Below, in pieces: positions 21,151 to 29,887 of a DNA stretch of 64,000 bases (position 1 is its first letter; the number at the start of each line of letters is the position of its first letter). The translations under genes were made by a program, and so were the position numbers. This DNA comes from an uncultured Bradyrhizobium sp. (lineage in GTDB: Bacteria > Pseudomonadota > Alphaproteobacteria > Rhizobiales > Xanthobacteraceae). The notes beneath the pieces were generated by a model, which saw only the letters and a list, made by a program, of their open reading frames with translations, was not told where the DNA came from and searched no databases. The stretch spans positions 1-64,000 of the forward strand of contig NZ_CANSMR010000021.1 in NCBI RefSeq assembly GCF_947648125.1, in the 5' to 3' direction.

Positions 21151-21282
21151 CGACACGGCCGACCGCGTTGTCGAGTTGGACGGACCCGCGGCGAGCCTGA
21201 AGCGAAGCTGCGCCGGCTGGTGGTTCCCATGCTGTCGCGAAGGCAAATGTCAGGAAGCGGCCGGCCTGCCGCCAGCGTGTTG

Positions 21283-23652
21283 CTATGTATTGGGAGCTGT
21301 CTGATGCGAACGTATCAGATTGTCGGCCCACGCATCGGCAATGTGGGGAAGGGTCAGATCCTGCTTGCGATCGAGCAGCAGTTCGAGCACGCGCGGCGGG
21401 GTCAATGGAAGCGCCTGGATGCGCTTGCCTGTGGCGTTTGCAACCGCGCAGGCGACGGCCGCTCCGACGTTCAGGATCGGCACCTCGCCGGCACCCTTGG
21501 TCCCGAGCGGTCCGATTGACGGTGCACCCTCGTAAAGACTGATCTCCACCGGCACGACATCGAGCGCCAGCGGCACCCGATAGGTCTCGAAACCGCTCTG
21601 GCAGACGCGGCCGTTGCTGCCGATCGTGACTTCCTCGTGCAGCGCATAACCCAGCCCTTGCACGACGCCGCCCTGGATCTGGCCATGGATGGCGCGCGGG
21701 TTGAGCGCGCGGCCGACGTCCTGCACCACGCGATAGCTGAGCACCTCGACATGTCCGGTTTCCGGATCGACGGCGACCTCGCAGTCGTGGACGGCGAAGA
21801 CGGGGATATCGATCGCGTCGATGAAATGTCCGGCCACGCAGCCCGGCATCGCCGGCACGCCGGCGCCGGTGAAGGCGCCGGTGCCGGAGACCGGGCCAGC
21901 CAGCGCCTGGGCGCGGGTCGCGACCTCAGCGACGGTCCGGCCGGAGCCTGGCGCGCCGGCGATCTCGATCCGTCCGCCGCGCATGACGAGATCATCGGGC
22001 GCAGCCTCGATCATCTCGGAGGCGACCTTCAGGAGCTTCGTGCGCACCTCCTGCGCTGCCGACAGGCTGGCCGCGCCGAGCGAAACAGTGGTGCGGCCGC
22101 CGCCGACGCCGACGTCGTAACCGGCCGCATCGGTATCGGCGGCGCGGACGATCACATGCTCGGGTGCAATGCCGAGCGTGCTGGCCACGATCTGCGGCAG
22201 GCTCTGCATCATCGAGCCGGATCCAATCTCCACGCCCGACGTGACCAGCGTCGCCGTGCCGTCGGCATTCATGTTCACCGTCGCGGCCGATGGGCCGACG
22301 AAGACGAACCAGGTGCCGACGGTGGTCGCGCGTCCATAGAGCCGGCCGTCGGTGCGCGCTGGCGGCCGCGCTGCCGCATCGCGGAGCGTATCCATCCGCT
22401 CGAGCATCGGGCCGAGCACGTCGCCCTCGAATACCTGGCCGGTGGCGCCGAGATCCTTGTCGCCGAGCACATTGCGGCGGCGGAAGGCAAGCGGATCCAT
22501 TCCGATCCTCGCCGCGATCTCGTCGGTGTGGCGCTCCAGCGCAAAGGTGTTGTAGACGCCGTTGCAGCATCGGAACGCGCCATTCGGCGCCGTGTTGGTA
22601 TAGACCGCGCGCGAGACCATGCGCACGCTTCCAAGCCTGTAGTTTCCGCCGAGCGTGTGCGCGGTCATGGTGGTCAGGAAGATCTGTTCGCCGCCATAGG
22701 CGCCGCAGTCCATCAGGACGACCGCCTCGCGCCCCACGATATCGCCCTCGCGCGTCACCGCCGAGCGGATGCGGATATCGGCGTTCTCGCGGAACAGGCA
22801 GGTCAGCATCTCCTCCTCGCGTGAATTGACGAGGCGCACCGGCCGGCCGCTGGCGCGTGCGAGCAGGGCAGCGAAGGGTTCAACGGCCAGATCAAACTTC
22901 AGGCCGAAGCCGCCGCCGACCGGCGGCACCGTGACGCGGACCTGCGACGCAGGCACGCCCAGCAGGCGCGCGGTCGCATTGCGGACGCTCCACGGAACCT
23001 GCGTCGACGTCTCGATGTGGAAGCGTCCATCCTCGTAGCTCGCGACGACTGCGCGCGGCTCGAAGGCCACGTGGTTCTGCCGGCCGACGCGAAAGCAGCT
23101 TTCGATGATCTCGACCTCGGGCCGGGCAAAGGCGGCATCGACGTCGCCGCGCACGACTGTCGCCTCCCAGGCGACGTTGCCGCCGCGCGCGCTGCCTTCG
23201 AGCAAGACCTCATAGCTGCGCCAGTCCGGATGAACCAGTGGCGCGCCGGATGCCAGCGCATCCGCCATGGTCAAGACTGCGGGCAACGGCTCGATCTCCA
23301 CGTCGATCGCCGCGAGTGCGGCCTGTGCCTGCGCCAATGTGGCGGCTGCGACCGCGGCGAGCGGCTCGCCGTCGTAGCGGATGACGTCGCGGGCGAAGAG
23401 CGGGTGATCGGCGATGCCGATCCCGATCATGCCGGGCGCATCGGCCGCCGTCACGATCGCACGCACGCCCGGCATGCGGGCGGCCCTGGAGGTATCGAGG
23501 CGAATGATCCTCCCCGCCGGCACGCCGGCGCGCAGCACTGCGGCGTGCAGCATGCCCGGTAGATACCGGTCGATGGTGTAGCGGGTGCGGCCACGCAGCT
23601 TGTCGGCGGCGTCACGCCGGCGCAGATCCATCGTCGCGGAAACGTCTGACAT
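21283..23652 (-). CDS. Molybdenum hydroxylase large subunit (xanthine dehydrogenase/CoxL family)
   Basis: A 789-residue molybdopterin-binding subunit. It has the N-terminal a/b hammerhead (DKLRGRTRYTIDRYLPGMLHAAV), the cofactor motif GGGFG at residues 246-250, and the catalytic Glu at 723 in GTKGAGE. QNHVAFEPRAVVA precedes the cofactor site, as in the family. The motif usually written GAFRGxG reads GAFRCCN here (residues 358-364), with Cys362 at the place occupied in form I CO dehydrogenase by the copper-binding Cys. The rest does not look like form I CoxL. It is the last gene of the FAD-FeS-Mo set, the coxMSL order. The enzyme should hydroxylate a carbon next to a ring nitrogen, or an aldehyde; the substrate is unknown. 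Confidence 0.9.
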   Translation of the reverse strand: MSDVSATMDLRRRDAADKLRGRTRYTIDRYLPGMLHAAVLRAGVPAGRIIRLDTSRAARMPGVRAIVTAADAPGMIGIGIADHPLFARDVIRYDGEPLAAVAAATLAQAQAALAAIDVEIEPLPAVLTMADALASGAPLVHPDWRSYEVLLEGSARGGNVAWEATVVRGDVDAAFARPEVEIIESCFRVGRQNHVAFEPRAVVASYEDGRFHIETSTQVPWSVRNATARLLGVPASQVRVTVPPVGGGFGLKFDLAVEPFAALLARASGRPVRLVNSREEEMLTCLFRENADIRIRSAVTREGDIVGREAVVLMDCGAYGGEQIFLTTMTAHTLGGNYRLGSVRMVSRAVYTNTAPNGAFRCCNGVYNTFALERHTDEIAARIGMDPLAFRRRNVLGDKDLGATGQVFEGDVLGPMLERMDTLRDAAARPPARTDGRLYGRATTVGTWFVFVGPSAATVNMNADGTATLVTSGVEIGSGSMMQSLPQIVASTLGIAPEHVIVRAADTDAAGYDVGVGGGRTTVSLGAASLSAAQEVRTKLLKVASEMIEAAPDDLVMRGGRIEIAGAPGSGRTVAEVATRAQALAGPVSGTGAFTGAGVPAMPGCVAGHFIDAIDIPVFAVHDCEVAVDPETGHVEVLSYRVVQDVGRALNPRAIHGQIQGGVVQGLGYALHEEVTIGSNGRVCQSGFETYRVPLALDVVPVEISLYEGAPSIGPLGTKGAGEVPILNVGAAVACAVANATGKRIQALPLTPPRVLELLLDRKQDLTLPHIADAWADNLIRSHQTAPNT

Positions 23653-23667
23653 CCTTGCGTCTCCCGA

Positions 23668-24126
23668 TCATGTCGTGGCCAAGGCGAGCAGTGTCGCCTC
23701 GACGATGCGTTCATAGCCCGTGCAGCGGCAGATATTTCCGGTCAGCGCCATCACGATATCGTCGCGGGTGGCACCCGGCCGGGTCGTCAGCAAATGCGTC
23801 AGGCTTACCACCATGCCGGGAAAGCACATGCCGCACTGGACCGCATCGCTGGCCTCGAGCGCGGCCTGGATGCGGTTCAGCATTCCCTGAGGTGCAAGGC
23901 CTTCGACGGTACGGATCTCGCGGCCGTCGGCCAGCGCGGCGGGCAGCAGACACGAAGGCGTGGGTTCGCCGTCGACCAGCACCATGCAGGCGCCGCAAAA
24001 GCCCTCGCGACAAACAGGTTTCGCACCGGTCAGATGCATCTCTTCGCGCAGGATGTCGACCAACGGGGTGGCAGGATCGGCCGCAGAGGAGAGACGATCA
24101 CCGTTGACGGTCAGATTGAATCCCAT
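23668..24126 (-). CDS. Molybdenum hydroxylase small subunit, 2x[2Fe-2S]
   Basis: A 152-residue iron-sulfur subunit. The N-terminal plant-ferredoxin-like cluster uses Cys residues in CREGFCGACMVLVDG and PSCLLP. The C-terminal all-helical domain binds the second cluster through VQCGMCFPGM and GNICRCTGY. It carries electrons from the Mo site to FAD. The start at 24126 (MGFNLTVNG) has GGAG five bases upstream. An ATG at 24144 overlaps the stop of the FAD gene as ATGA but lacks a Shine-Dalgarno sequence, so either is possible. Gap to the large subunit is 15 bp. Confidence 0.92.
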   Translation of the reverse strand: MGFNLTVNGDRLSSAADPATPLVDILREEMHLTGAKPVCREGFCGACMVLVDGEPTPSCLLPAALADGREIRTVEGLAPQGMLNRIQAALEASDAVQCGMCFPGMVVSLTHLLTTRPGATRDDIVMALTGNICRCTGYERIVEATLLALATT

Positions 24127-24140
24127 GTCATCTCCGCGCG

Positions 24141-25034
24141 TCATGAGCCAAGTGCAGCGATCGCGGCGCGGCGGACGAGGCCGGGCAGCACGCTGAGGCG
24201 ATACCAAGCCGGCGCATCGACGCTGTCGCGGCCGACGAACTCGTCAGCCAGTTCGGCCGCACGGCGCGCCGCTGCTGCGGCGTCGAGTGGATGTCCGATC
24301 AGCGCCGCTTCAAGCCGAGGCCAGCGGCGCGCGCTCGGTTCGACCGATCCGACCGCGATCCGTGCCGCCTGGACGCGGTTCGCCGCATCGATGCCGACCG
24401 ATAGGCTGACGATGGCGACCGGATAGTCGCCCGCTCGGCGCAGCGGCAGGCGGGCATGGGCCGTCTTGCGCTCTACCCGAGGTACGATGATCCGTGTCAC
24501 CAGGCGGCCGGGTGCGAGTGTTGAGCGGATCGCGAGGAAATCCGCCAGGCCGATGCGCTCGTGACCGTCGCGGCCGGAGATCTCGACATCGGCATCGAGA
24601 CAGAGCAGCGCCGGCACGCAATCCGCTGCGGCGAATTCCGACGTCGCGAGATTGCCGCCGATCGTCGCCATCGCGCGGATCGCGGGGTTGGCGGAGCCTC
24701 CGGCGGCTGCTGCGAGGCCGGCAAATTCCGGAAGGCCGGCCAAGGCACCCGCAAGCGCCGCGTGCGTGACTGCCGCGCCGATCTCGATGGCCTTGCCGCC
24801 GATCCTGACTGCGGTCAGCTCGGCGATCCTTCCGATGGCGACATAGTGGGTCCTCAGCGGCTCGTGCCGGATCGGCGATCGCATGATCCATGTGCCGCCG
24901 GCCAAGGGAGCGCCACCGGCACCGTATTCGCTCAGTGCGTCGAGCGCTGCGGCGAGCGAGGGCGCCACATTGATCGACGCCGGCGCATCGCGCGACGAGA
25001 CCGGGATGTTCTGGATGGGAGAGCCTGACATCAT
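24141..25034 (-). CDS. Molybdenum hydroxylase FAD-binding medium subunit
   Basis: A 297-residue subunit of the CoxM/FAD_binding_5 type. It has an FAD pyrophosphate loop APLAGGTWIM near residue 42 (the family usually has AGGTDLM), a second FAD segment ATIGGNLATSEFAAADCVPALLCLDA near 123, and the C-terminal CO-dehydrogenase flavoprotein domain from about residue 185 (LRRAGDYPVAIVSLSVGID). It reoxidises the iron-sulfur subunit. Its ATG overlaps the stop of the second permease as ATGA, tying the enzyme to the transporter in one translational unit. Confidence 0.9.
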   Translation of the reverse strand: MMSGSPIQNIPVSSRDAPASINVAPSLAAALDALSEYGAGGAPLAGGTWIMRSPIRHEPLRTHYVAIGRIAELTAVRIGGKAIEIGAAVTHAALAGALAGLPEFAGLAAAAGGSANPAIRAMATIGGNLATSEFAAADCVPALLCLDADVEISGRDGHERIGLADFLAIRSTLAPGRLVTRIIVPRVERKTAHARLPLRRAGDYPVAIVSLSVGIDAANRVQAARIAVGSVEPSARRWPRLEAALIGHPLDAAAAARRAAELADEFVGRDSVDAPAWYRLSVLPGLVRRAAIAALGS

Positions 25035-26044
25035 TGCCGCCGCTCCTGCCGCAGGCGATCCAGCAGCACGCCGATGATGACGATCGCGCCGAGCACGACC
25101 ATCTGGACGTATCCGTCGATCCGGGTGAGGTTCATGCCGTTGGAGAGAATGGTGATGAACAGGGCGCCGAGCACGGCGGTGCCGACGCCGCCGCGGCCGC
25201 CTGCCAGGCTCGTCCCGCCGACCACGGCGCCGGCGATCGCCTGCAGCGAGAGCGCGCCGCCAAGGTTCGGTTCACCCGATCCGGTCCGCGCCGTCATCAT
25301 GATCGCACCGAGCGCGGCAAGCCCCGAGCACAGCACATAGGTTGCGACCAGGATGCGCTTGACCGGCAGGCCGGCGACCGCCGCGGCACGCGGGTTGGTG
25401 CCGATCAGATAGAGCGACCGGCCGAACACGGTGCGCGCCAGCAGCAAATGAAGCGCGATGCCGACCGCGAGGGTGATCACAATCGCCGCCGGCACGCCGA
25501 AGATGCTGCCGCTGTAGAATATCTGCGAGAACGGTGCCGGCACGCCTTGCACCGGCCGTCCGGACGAAAGGGTGGTCGCAATCCCAATCGCGATGTTGTA
25601 GCTGCCCAACGTCGCGACGAAAGGATTGACTCCGAGCAGCGCGACGACCACGCCGTTGAAGAGACCACACGCGATGCCAAGGGCGAAGCCGGCGCCGAGC
25701 CCGGCGAGCAGCACGGCGCCCGCGCCGTGACCAGACGCCGTGGCGCCGGCCATCGCAAGCGCGCTGCCGACGCTGACCATCGACACCGTCGGGCCAAGTG
25801 CAAGGTCGAAGCCGCGCGTCAGGATGACCACGGTCTGCGCCATCGCGAACAGCGCCAGATAGCTGGTCTGCTGTGCGATGTTGAGCAGATTGGCCGGCGA
25901 CAGCACCCCGCGGTCGACCGCGGCGAAGCCGAGCAACAACACTGCCAATGCGATCGGCAAGACGGCGCTCCAGAGCCGGCGGCCGAGTGTCAGCTTCGGC
26001 CGATCGGTGTCCTTGGCGGCAACGGTCAATTCGAGATCAGACAC
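25031..26044 (-). CDS. ABC transporter permease 2 (RbsC-like)
   Basis: A 337-residue polytopic protein. The GTG at 26044 (VSDLELTVAAKDTD) overlaps the end of the first permease by 8 bp; the longer frame adds 56 low-complexity residues that are read-through of that gene. It has the family block QTVVILTRGFDLALGPTVSM and the coupling loop IGTNPRAAAVAGLPVKRILVA. With the first permease it probably forms a heterodimeric channel, whereas most RbsC systems use one permease twice. Confidence 0.9.
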   Translation of the reverse strand: MSDLELTVAAKDTDRPKLTLGRRLWSAVLPIALAVLLLGFAAVDRGVLSPANLLNIAQQTSYLALFAMAQTVVILTRGFDLALGPTVSMVSVGSALAMAGATASGHGAGAVLLAGLGAGFALGIACGLFNGVVVALLGVNPFVATLGSYNIAIGIATTLSSGRPVQGVPAPFSQIFYSGSIFGVPAAIVITLAVGIALHLLLARTVFGRSLYLIGTNPRAAAVAGLPVKRILVATYVLCSGLAALGAIMMTARTGSGEPNLGGALSLQAIAGAVVGGTSLAGGRGGVGTAVLGALFITILSNGMNLTRIDGYVQMVVLGAIVIIGVLLDRLRQERRQ

Positions 26045-27053
26045 GCGGCTTGCTCCGTCGGCTGAGTTCGTCGAGCGCCACGGCTGCGACCATGATGATG
26101 CCGAGGAAGACCGGCTGAAGCCGCGAGTCGACGTGCAGGAGGTTGAGTGCGTTGCCCAGAATCGTGAGGAACAGTGCGCTGACGGCGACAATCTCGATGC
26201 GCCCGACGCCACCGCGCAAGCTGACGCCGCCGATCACGGCGGCGGCGATCGATTGCAGCATCATGCGATCGCCGCCGAAGCTTGCCTGGCCGGAGCCGAC
26301 CTGTGCCGTCAGTAGAATGCCGGTCAAGGCCGCAAGGACGCTCGAGACCACGTAGGTGCCAACGATATGGCGCTGGATCGTCACGCCCGACACCACGGCG
26401 GCGTCGGCATTGCCGCCGATCGCGTAGACGTAGCGGCCGAACAGCGTACGCCGCTGTGCAAACACCATCACCAGGATCACGATCAGCGCGATGTGGGCGG
26501 CGGTCGGCAGACCGAATGCCTGGGCGCGCCCGAAGCCTTTCACGAATGTCTCCGGCATGCCGTAAACGGGGATGCCGTTGGTGATCATGAGGCCGACGCC
26601 GGCGGTGGCGGACATCGTGCCCAGGGTCACCACGAAGCCGGAGACCTTGAGCTTTGCTACGCAGAAGCCGTTGACGAGCCCGACCGCGACGCCGCAACCG
26701 AGCCCGGCCGCGACCCCGCTTGCAATGATGAGGGCGTTGGAGCCGGGAAATGAGGCCGCGGTGGCCGCCATGGTCTTGGCCGTGACGACGCTCGCGAGGG
26801 CGACCACCGCGCCGACCGAGAGATCGAAGCCGCCTCCGATGATGACCAGCGCCTGGCCGCAGGCAACGATCGCCAGCAGCGAGGCGTTGCGCAGGATGTT
26901 GAGGACGTTGACGATGCCATAGAACTGCGCGTCGACTGCCGACATGCCGGCCACGAGCACCACAAGCAGGGCCGGCAGGAGCCCGATCCGGCCTGCGATC
27001 GACCGGAGGCTGACCGAGCCCCGTGGCGCTGCGGCGACCAGGGCCGTGTTCAT
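26037..27053 (-). CDS. ABC transporter permease 1 (RbsC-like)
   Basis: A 338-residue membrane protein with GQALVIIGGGFDLSVGAVVAL near residue 65 and coupling loop IGGNADAAVVSGVTIQRHIVG near 205. Eight or more hydrophobic segments are apparent. Its ATG overlaps the ATPase stop as ATGA. Clearly paralogous to permease 2 but diverged, consistent with a heterodimeric importer. Confidence 0.9.
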   Translation of the reverse strand: MNTALVAAAPRGSVSLRSIAGRIGLLPALLVVLVAGMSAVDAQFYGIVNVLNILRNASLLAIVACGQALVIIGGGFDLSVGAVVALASVVTAKTMAATAASFPGSNALIIASGVAAGLGCGVAVGLVNGFCVAKLKVSGFVVTLGTMSATAGVGLMITNGIPVYGMPETFVKGFGRAQAFGLPTAAHIALIVILVMVFAQRRTLFGRYVYAIGGNADAAVVSGVTIQRHIVGTYVVSSVLAALTGILLTAQVGSGQASFGGDRMMLQSIAAAVIGGVSLRGGVGRIEIVAVSALFLTILGNALNLLHVDSRLQPVFLGIIMVAAVALDELSRRSKPRV

Positions 27054-28588
27054 GCGACCTCCGCGGCGAGATGATCACGGAAGAAGCTCGAAAGCACATT
27101 CTGCTCGGTCTTCTCGGCGCCCGTCAGCTCGGCGGCGATGCGGCCCTGATGCATGACGTAAAGCCGGTTCGACAGCGCCAGCACCTCGGGCAATTCAGAC
27201 GACACCACGATCACGGCAGCGCCGGCCTCGACGAGACGCTTCATGAACTCGTAGACTTCGAGCTTGGCGCCGACGTCGATGCCAACGCTCGGCTCGTCGA
27301 ACAGGAACACGGTCAGCTCGCGCGTCAGCGCGCGTCCCAACATCACTTTCTGGCGGTTGCCACCCGACAGGGCGCCGGCGCTCCGTTCGATGTTCGGCGG
27401 CCTCAGCTGCAGCTGCTCCATGATGCCCGCGACCGTCACGCGTTCGGCGGTTTGCTTGAGTATGCCGAAGCGGGCGAAGGCGGGCAGGTCGAGCCCGGTC
27501 ATCGACGCGTTCTCGCGGATCGGTCGGGACAGCGCGAGCCCCTCGGCGATCCGGTTGGCGGGGAAGTAGGCGACGCCGCGCTTGAGGCTTTGTCTTGGCT
27601 TTGGAAATTCGTAGGGCGCGCCGTCGATCCGGATCGCGCCGGTTGACACGCGCTCGATGCCGTAGATGGCGCGGATCAGCTCCGACTTGCCGCAGCCGAC
27701 GAGGCCCGCGATGCCGGTGATCTCGCCGGCCCGGGCATGGAAATTGACCCCGCGGACGCTGCCGTCGGCGAGCGTCAGGTTCTCGACGTCGACCATCACC
27801 TTGTCCGGCTGGTGGGCGATCGCCGGAAACAGCAGGTCGATCGTGCGGCCGGTCATCAGTTCCACCAGTTCGCCGTCCGTCGACCTCGCGGCATCGAGGG
27901 TCCGGATGTGGCGGCCGTCGCGCAGCACCGTCACACGGTCAGCAAGGGCGCGGATTTCGCGCATGCGGTGCGAGACGTAGATCAGTCCGACATTCTGGCT
28001 CTTCAGGCGCGCGATCAGCTCGAACAGCCGCCCGGTTTCGCGTTCGGTCAACGACGCGGTCGGCTCATCTAAAATCAGAAGACGCACGCGGCTGAGCAGC
28101 GCCTTGGCGATCTCGGCCATCTGCTGATGCGCGCGGGACAGGTCGTCGATCCGTTGCGCGGGATCGAGGTCGAAGCCGAGCTCGTCGATCAGCGCCCTGG
28201 CGCGCTTGCGCATCTCGCGCGCGCGCAACATTCCGCCGCGCGTGACTTCGCGGCCAAGGAACAGGTTCTCTTCGACGGTGAGGCTCGGGATCAGCGAGAA
28301 CTCCTGAAACACCGGACTGATACCGATCTCTCGCGCGCGCTGCGGCGTCAGATGCTGGATTTCCTCGCCGCCGAAATGGAACGTGCCTTCGTCGGGTGGA
28401 AACGTACCGGATACGACATTGATCAGGGTCGACTTGCCGGCGCCGTTCTCGCCGAACAGGACGTGAAGTTCGCCGGCACGGACATCGAGGTCGACGCGGT
28501 CGAGCGCACGGACGCCGGTGAATCGCTTCGATATCCCCCGCAACTGAAGCAAGGGCTCGGCCGGCCTCGGGTCGATCTCGACGTTCAT
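27050..28588 (-). CDS. ABC transporter ATP-binding protein, double-domain (RbsA/MglA-like)
   Basis: The start at 28588 (MNVEIDPRPAEPL) follows GGAG at a six-base spacing and gives 512 residues; the ORF extends 13 residues further without support. The first domain has Walker A GENGAGKSTLINVVSG, signature LSRAHQQMAEIAKAL, Walker B LLILDEPTASLT and H-loop YVSHRMREI. The second has GLVGCGKSELIRAIYG, signature LSGGNRQKVMLGRAL and Walker B VFLFDEPSVGID. It powers the heterodimeric permease and lies between the TorT-like binding-protein gene and the permeases. Confidence 0.93.
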   Translation of the reverse strand: MNVEIDPRPAEPLLQLRGISKRFTGVRALDRVDLDVRAGELHVLFGENGAGKSTLINVVSGTFPPDEGTFHFGGEEIQHLTPQRAREIGISPVFQEFSLIPSLTVEENLFLGREVTRGGMLRAREMRKRARALIDELGFDLDPAQRIDDLSRAHQQMAEIAKALLSRVRLLILDEPTASLTERETGRLFELIARLKSQNVGLIYVSHRMREIRALADRVTVLRDGRHIRTLDAARSTDGELVELMTGRTIDLLFPAIAHQPDKVMVDVENLTLADGSVRGVNFHARAGEITGIAGLVGCGKSELIRAIYGIERVSTGAIRIDGAPYEFPKPRQSLKRGVAYFPANRIAEGLALSRPIRENASMTGLDLPAFARFGILKQTAERVTVAGIMEQLQLRPPNIERSAGALSGGNRQKVMLGRALTRELTVFLFDEPSVGIDVGAKLEVYEFMKRLVEAGAAVIVVSSELPEVLALSNRLYVMHQGRIAAELTGAEKTEQNVLSSFFRDHLAAEVA

Positions 28589-28616
28589 CCGCTTCTCCGT
28601 TGGCCGCGAGCCAGCA

Positions 28617-28636
28617 GGCAGGAGCATGCTCCCGCC
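28617..28636 (-). terminator. Intercistronic stem-loop after the TorT-like gene
   Basis: GGAGCATGCTCC (28621-28632) is a perfect 12-bp palindrome, extended by GGC/GCC after one mismatch, 32 bases past the binding-protein stop and before the ATPase gene. It probably stabilises the upstream message. Position parallels the stem-loops after the other binding-protein genes in this window. Confidence 0.5.
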
Positions 28637-28667
28637 TCGACCGTTCAGACCGGCTGCTTGACCATGC

Positions 28668-29774
28668 CTACTTGGCCTTGACCGAATAGACCGGCGTCCA
28701 GCTCGCGGGCGCCAGCACGAGATCCATCTGCAATTTCGGCACCGTGGTCTTGTCGATCACCGTGGCCACCGGCTGGACCAGGCTCATGACCGGCTTCTTC
28801 TCGATGAGACGCACCGCCTGGTCGATCGCGATCGCGCCTTCGCCGACGGGATATTGGGTTGCGAAGGCGAGGATGTCGCCGCGGTTCAGCGCGTCGAGCA
28901 TGGCCTGGTTTTCGTAGGACGACACGATCTTCAGGTCGCTTCGGCCCGCCTCGGCGACGGCACCGATGGCAGCTTCGGCGGTGGGGGCGGTGCCCCAGAT
29001 CACGTTCATGCCGGGATAGGCCTGCAATGCGTCCTGGATCAACTGGAGTTGCACGGCGACGCCGGAGTCGCCGAACTTCTCGGCCAGAATCTTGGCGTTC
29101 GAGTTCTTGGCGATGGCCTTCTTGAACCCTTCATTGAACGATTCCGCCCAGCCCGAGCCGGCTGGACCGGGGAACGTCGCGATGTTGAGCTTGTCGCCGG
29201 GCTTGGTCTGCGCCAGCAGGCCCTCGCCGGTGACTTCGCCCATGGCGACGAAGTCGACGTAATTGGCCGCGGGCAGCGCGTTCGGCGGCAGCGGATTGGT
29301 GACGCCGACCACCGGCACGCCCTTGGCCTTGGCTTCCTCGAACTTCTTGCTGAGGCCCGCGCCGGAGATCGCGCCGACAATGATCCCGTCCGGTCCGCTC
29401 GCCATGCAGTCATCGAATTGCGAAAGCTGCTTGGGCAGATTTTCGTAACCGCCAGCCTCGTAGAGGTTCATGTTGACGTTCATCGCCTCGGCCTGTTTCA
29501 CGATGCCGTAGGCAACGGCGACCCAGAAGCTGTCCTTCATGTGCGGAAACAGCACGCACAGCCTGTAGGGTTTCTCGGCCTTCGGCAGCGGCGTGTAGTC
29601 CGCCGGCTTCGGCGTGCCGGATGACGCATCGTACACCTTCATTGGAAACCACGGTGTCTCGGTCCCGGCCGCCGCCGGCGTGGCGGTGCTGGCAAGGGCG
29701 AGGGCCGCCGCGATGCCGAGCACGGAGCGGATCGGCGACAGTCGGTTGGAAGAAAGGCACGTCGTGATCGTCAT
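28668..29774 (-). CDS. TorT-like periplasmic substrate-binding protein of an ABC importer
   Basis: The ATG at 29774 (MTITTCLSSNRL) has AGGA eight bases upstream and gives 368 residues; the frame stays open far upstream, but only as a shadow of hyuB. A signal peptide ends ASTATPAAA. The mature N-terminus GTETPWFPMKVYDASSGTPK and the next block (YRLCVLFPHMKDSFWVAVAYG) resemble TorT, the periplasmic sensor of the trimethylamine N-oxide system. Here no TorS sensor kinase is nearby. Instead a complete ATPase and two permeases follow, so it should act as a transport binding protein. The ligand may be a small polar nitrogen compound; that is inference. Confidence 0.87.
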   Translation of the reverse strand: MTITTCLSSNRLSPIRSVLGIAAALALASTATPAAAGTETPWFPMKVYDASSGTPKPADYTPLPKAEKPYRLCVLFPHMKDSFWVAVAYGIVKQAEAMNVNMNLYEAGGYENLPKQLSQFDDCMASGPDGIIVGAISGAGLSKKFEEAKAKGVPVVGVTNPLPPNALPAANYVDFVAMGEVTGEGLLAQTKPGDKLNIATFPGPAGSGWAESFNEGFKKAIAKNSNAKILAEKFGDSGVAVQLQLIQDALQAYPGMNVIWGTAPTAEAAIGAVAEAGRSDLKIVSSYENQAMLDALNRGDILAFATQYPVGEGAIAIDQAVRLIEKKPVMSLVQPVATVIDKTTVPKLQMDLVLAPASWTPVYSVKAK

Positions 29775-29853
29775 AGCGCTATCCTCATGGTTTGAATGAA
29801 AGTGCAGGCGATGCGGGGGGAGGCGACGGCTTCGAATCCTCTTTTGGTGTGGA

Positions 29854-29874
29854 CCGCGCCGTCTGCCGGCGCGG
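29854..29874 (-). terminator. Stem-loop between hyuB and the TorT-like gene
   Basis: CCGCGCC (29854-29860) and GGCGCGG (29868-29874) form a 7-bp GC stem with a 7-base loop, 13 bases after the hyuB stop, in a 113-bp intercistronic gap. No T-tract follows. It could partly separate enzyme and transporter expression. Confidence 0.45.
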
Positions 29875-29887
29875 CTGCCGGTGACGA

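Noticed and set aside
21283-25034. Carbon monoxide dehydrogenase (coxMSL) assignment, suggested by gene order and a Cys in the active-site loop
   Set aside because: The loop reads RCCN rather than the form I YRCSFR, there are no coxDEFG maturation genes, and the operon context with HyuAB and an importer points to an organic substrate.
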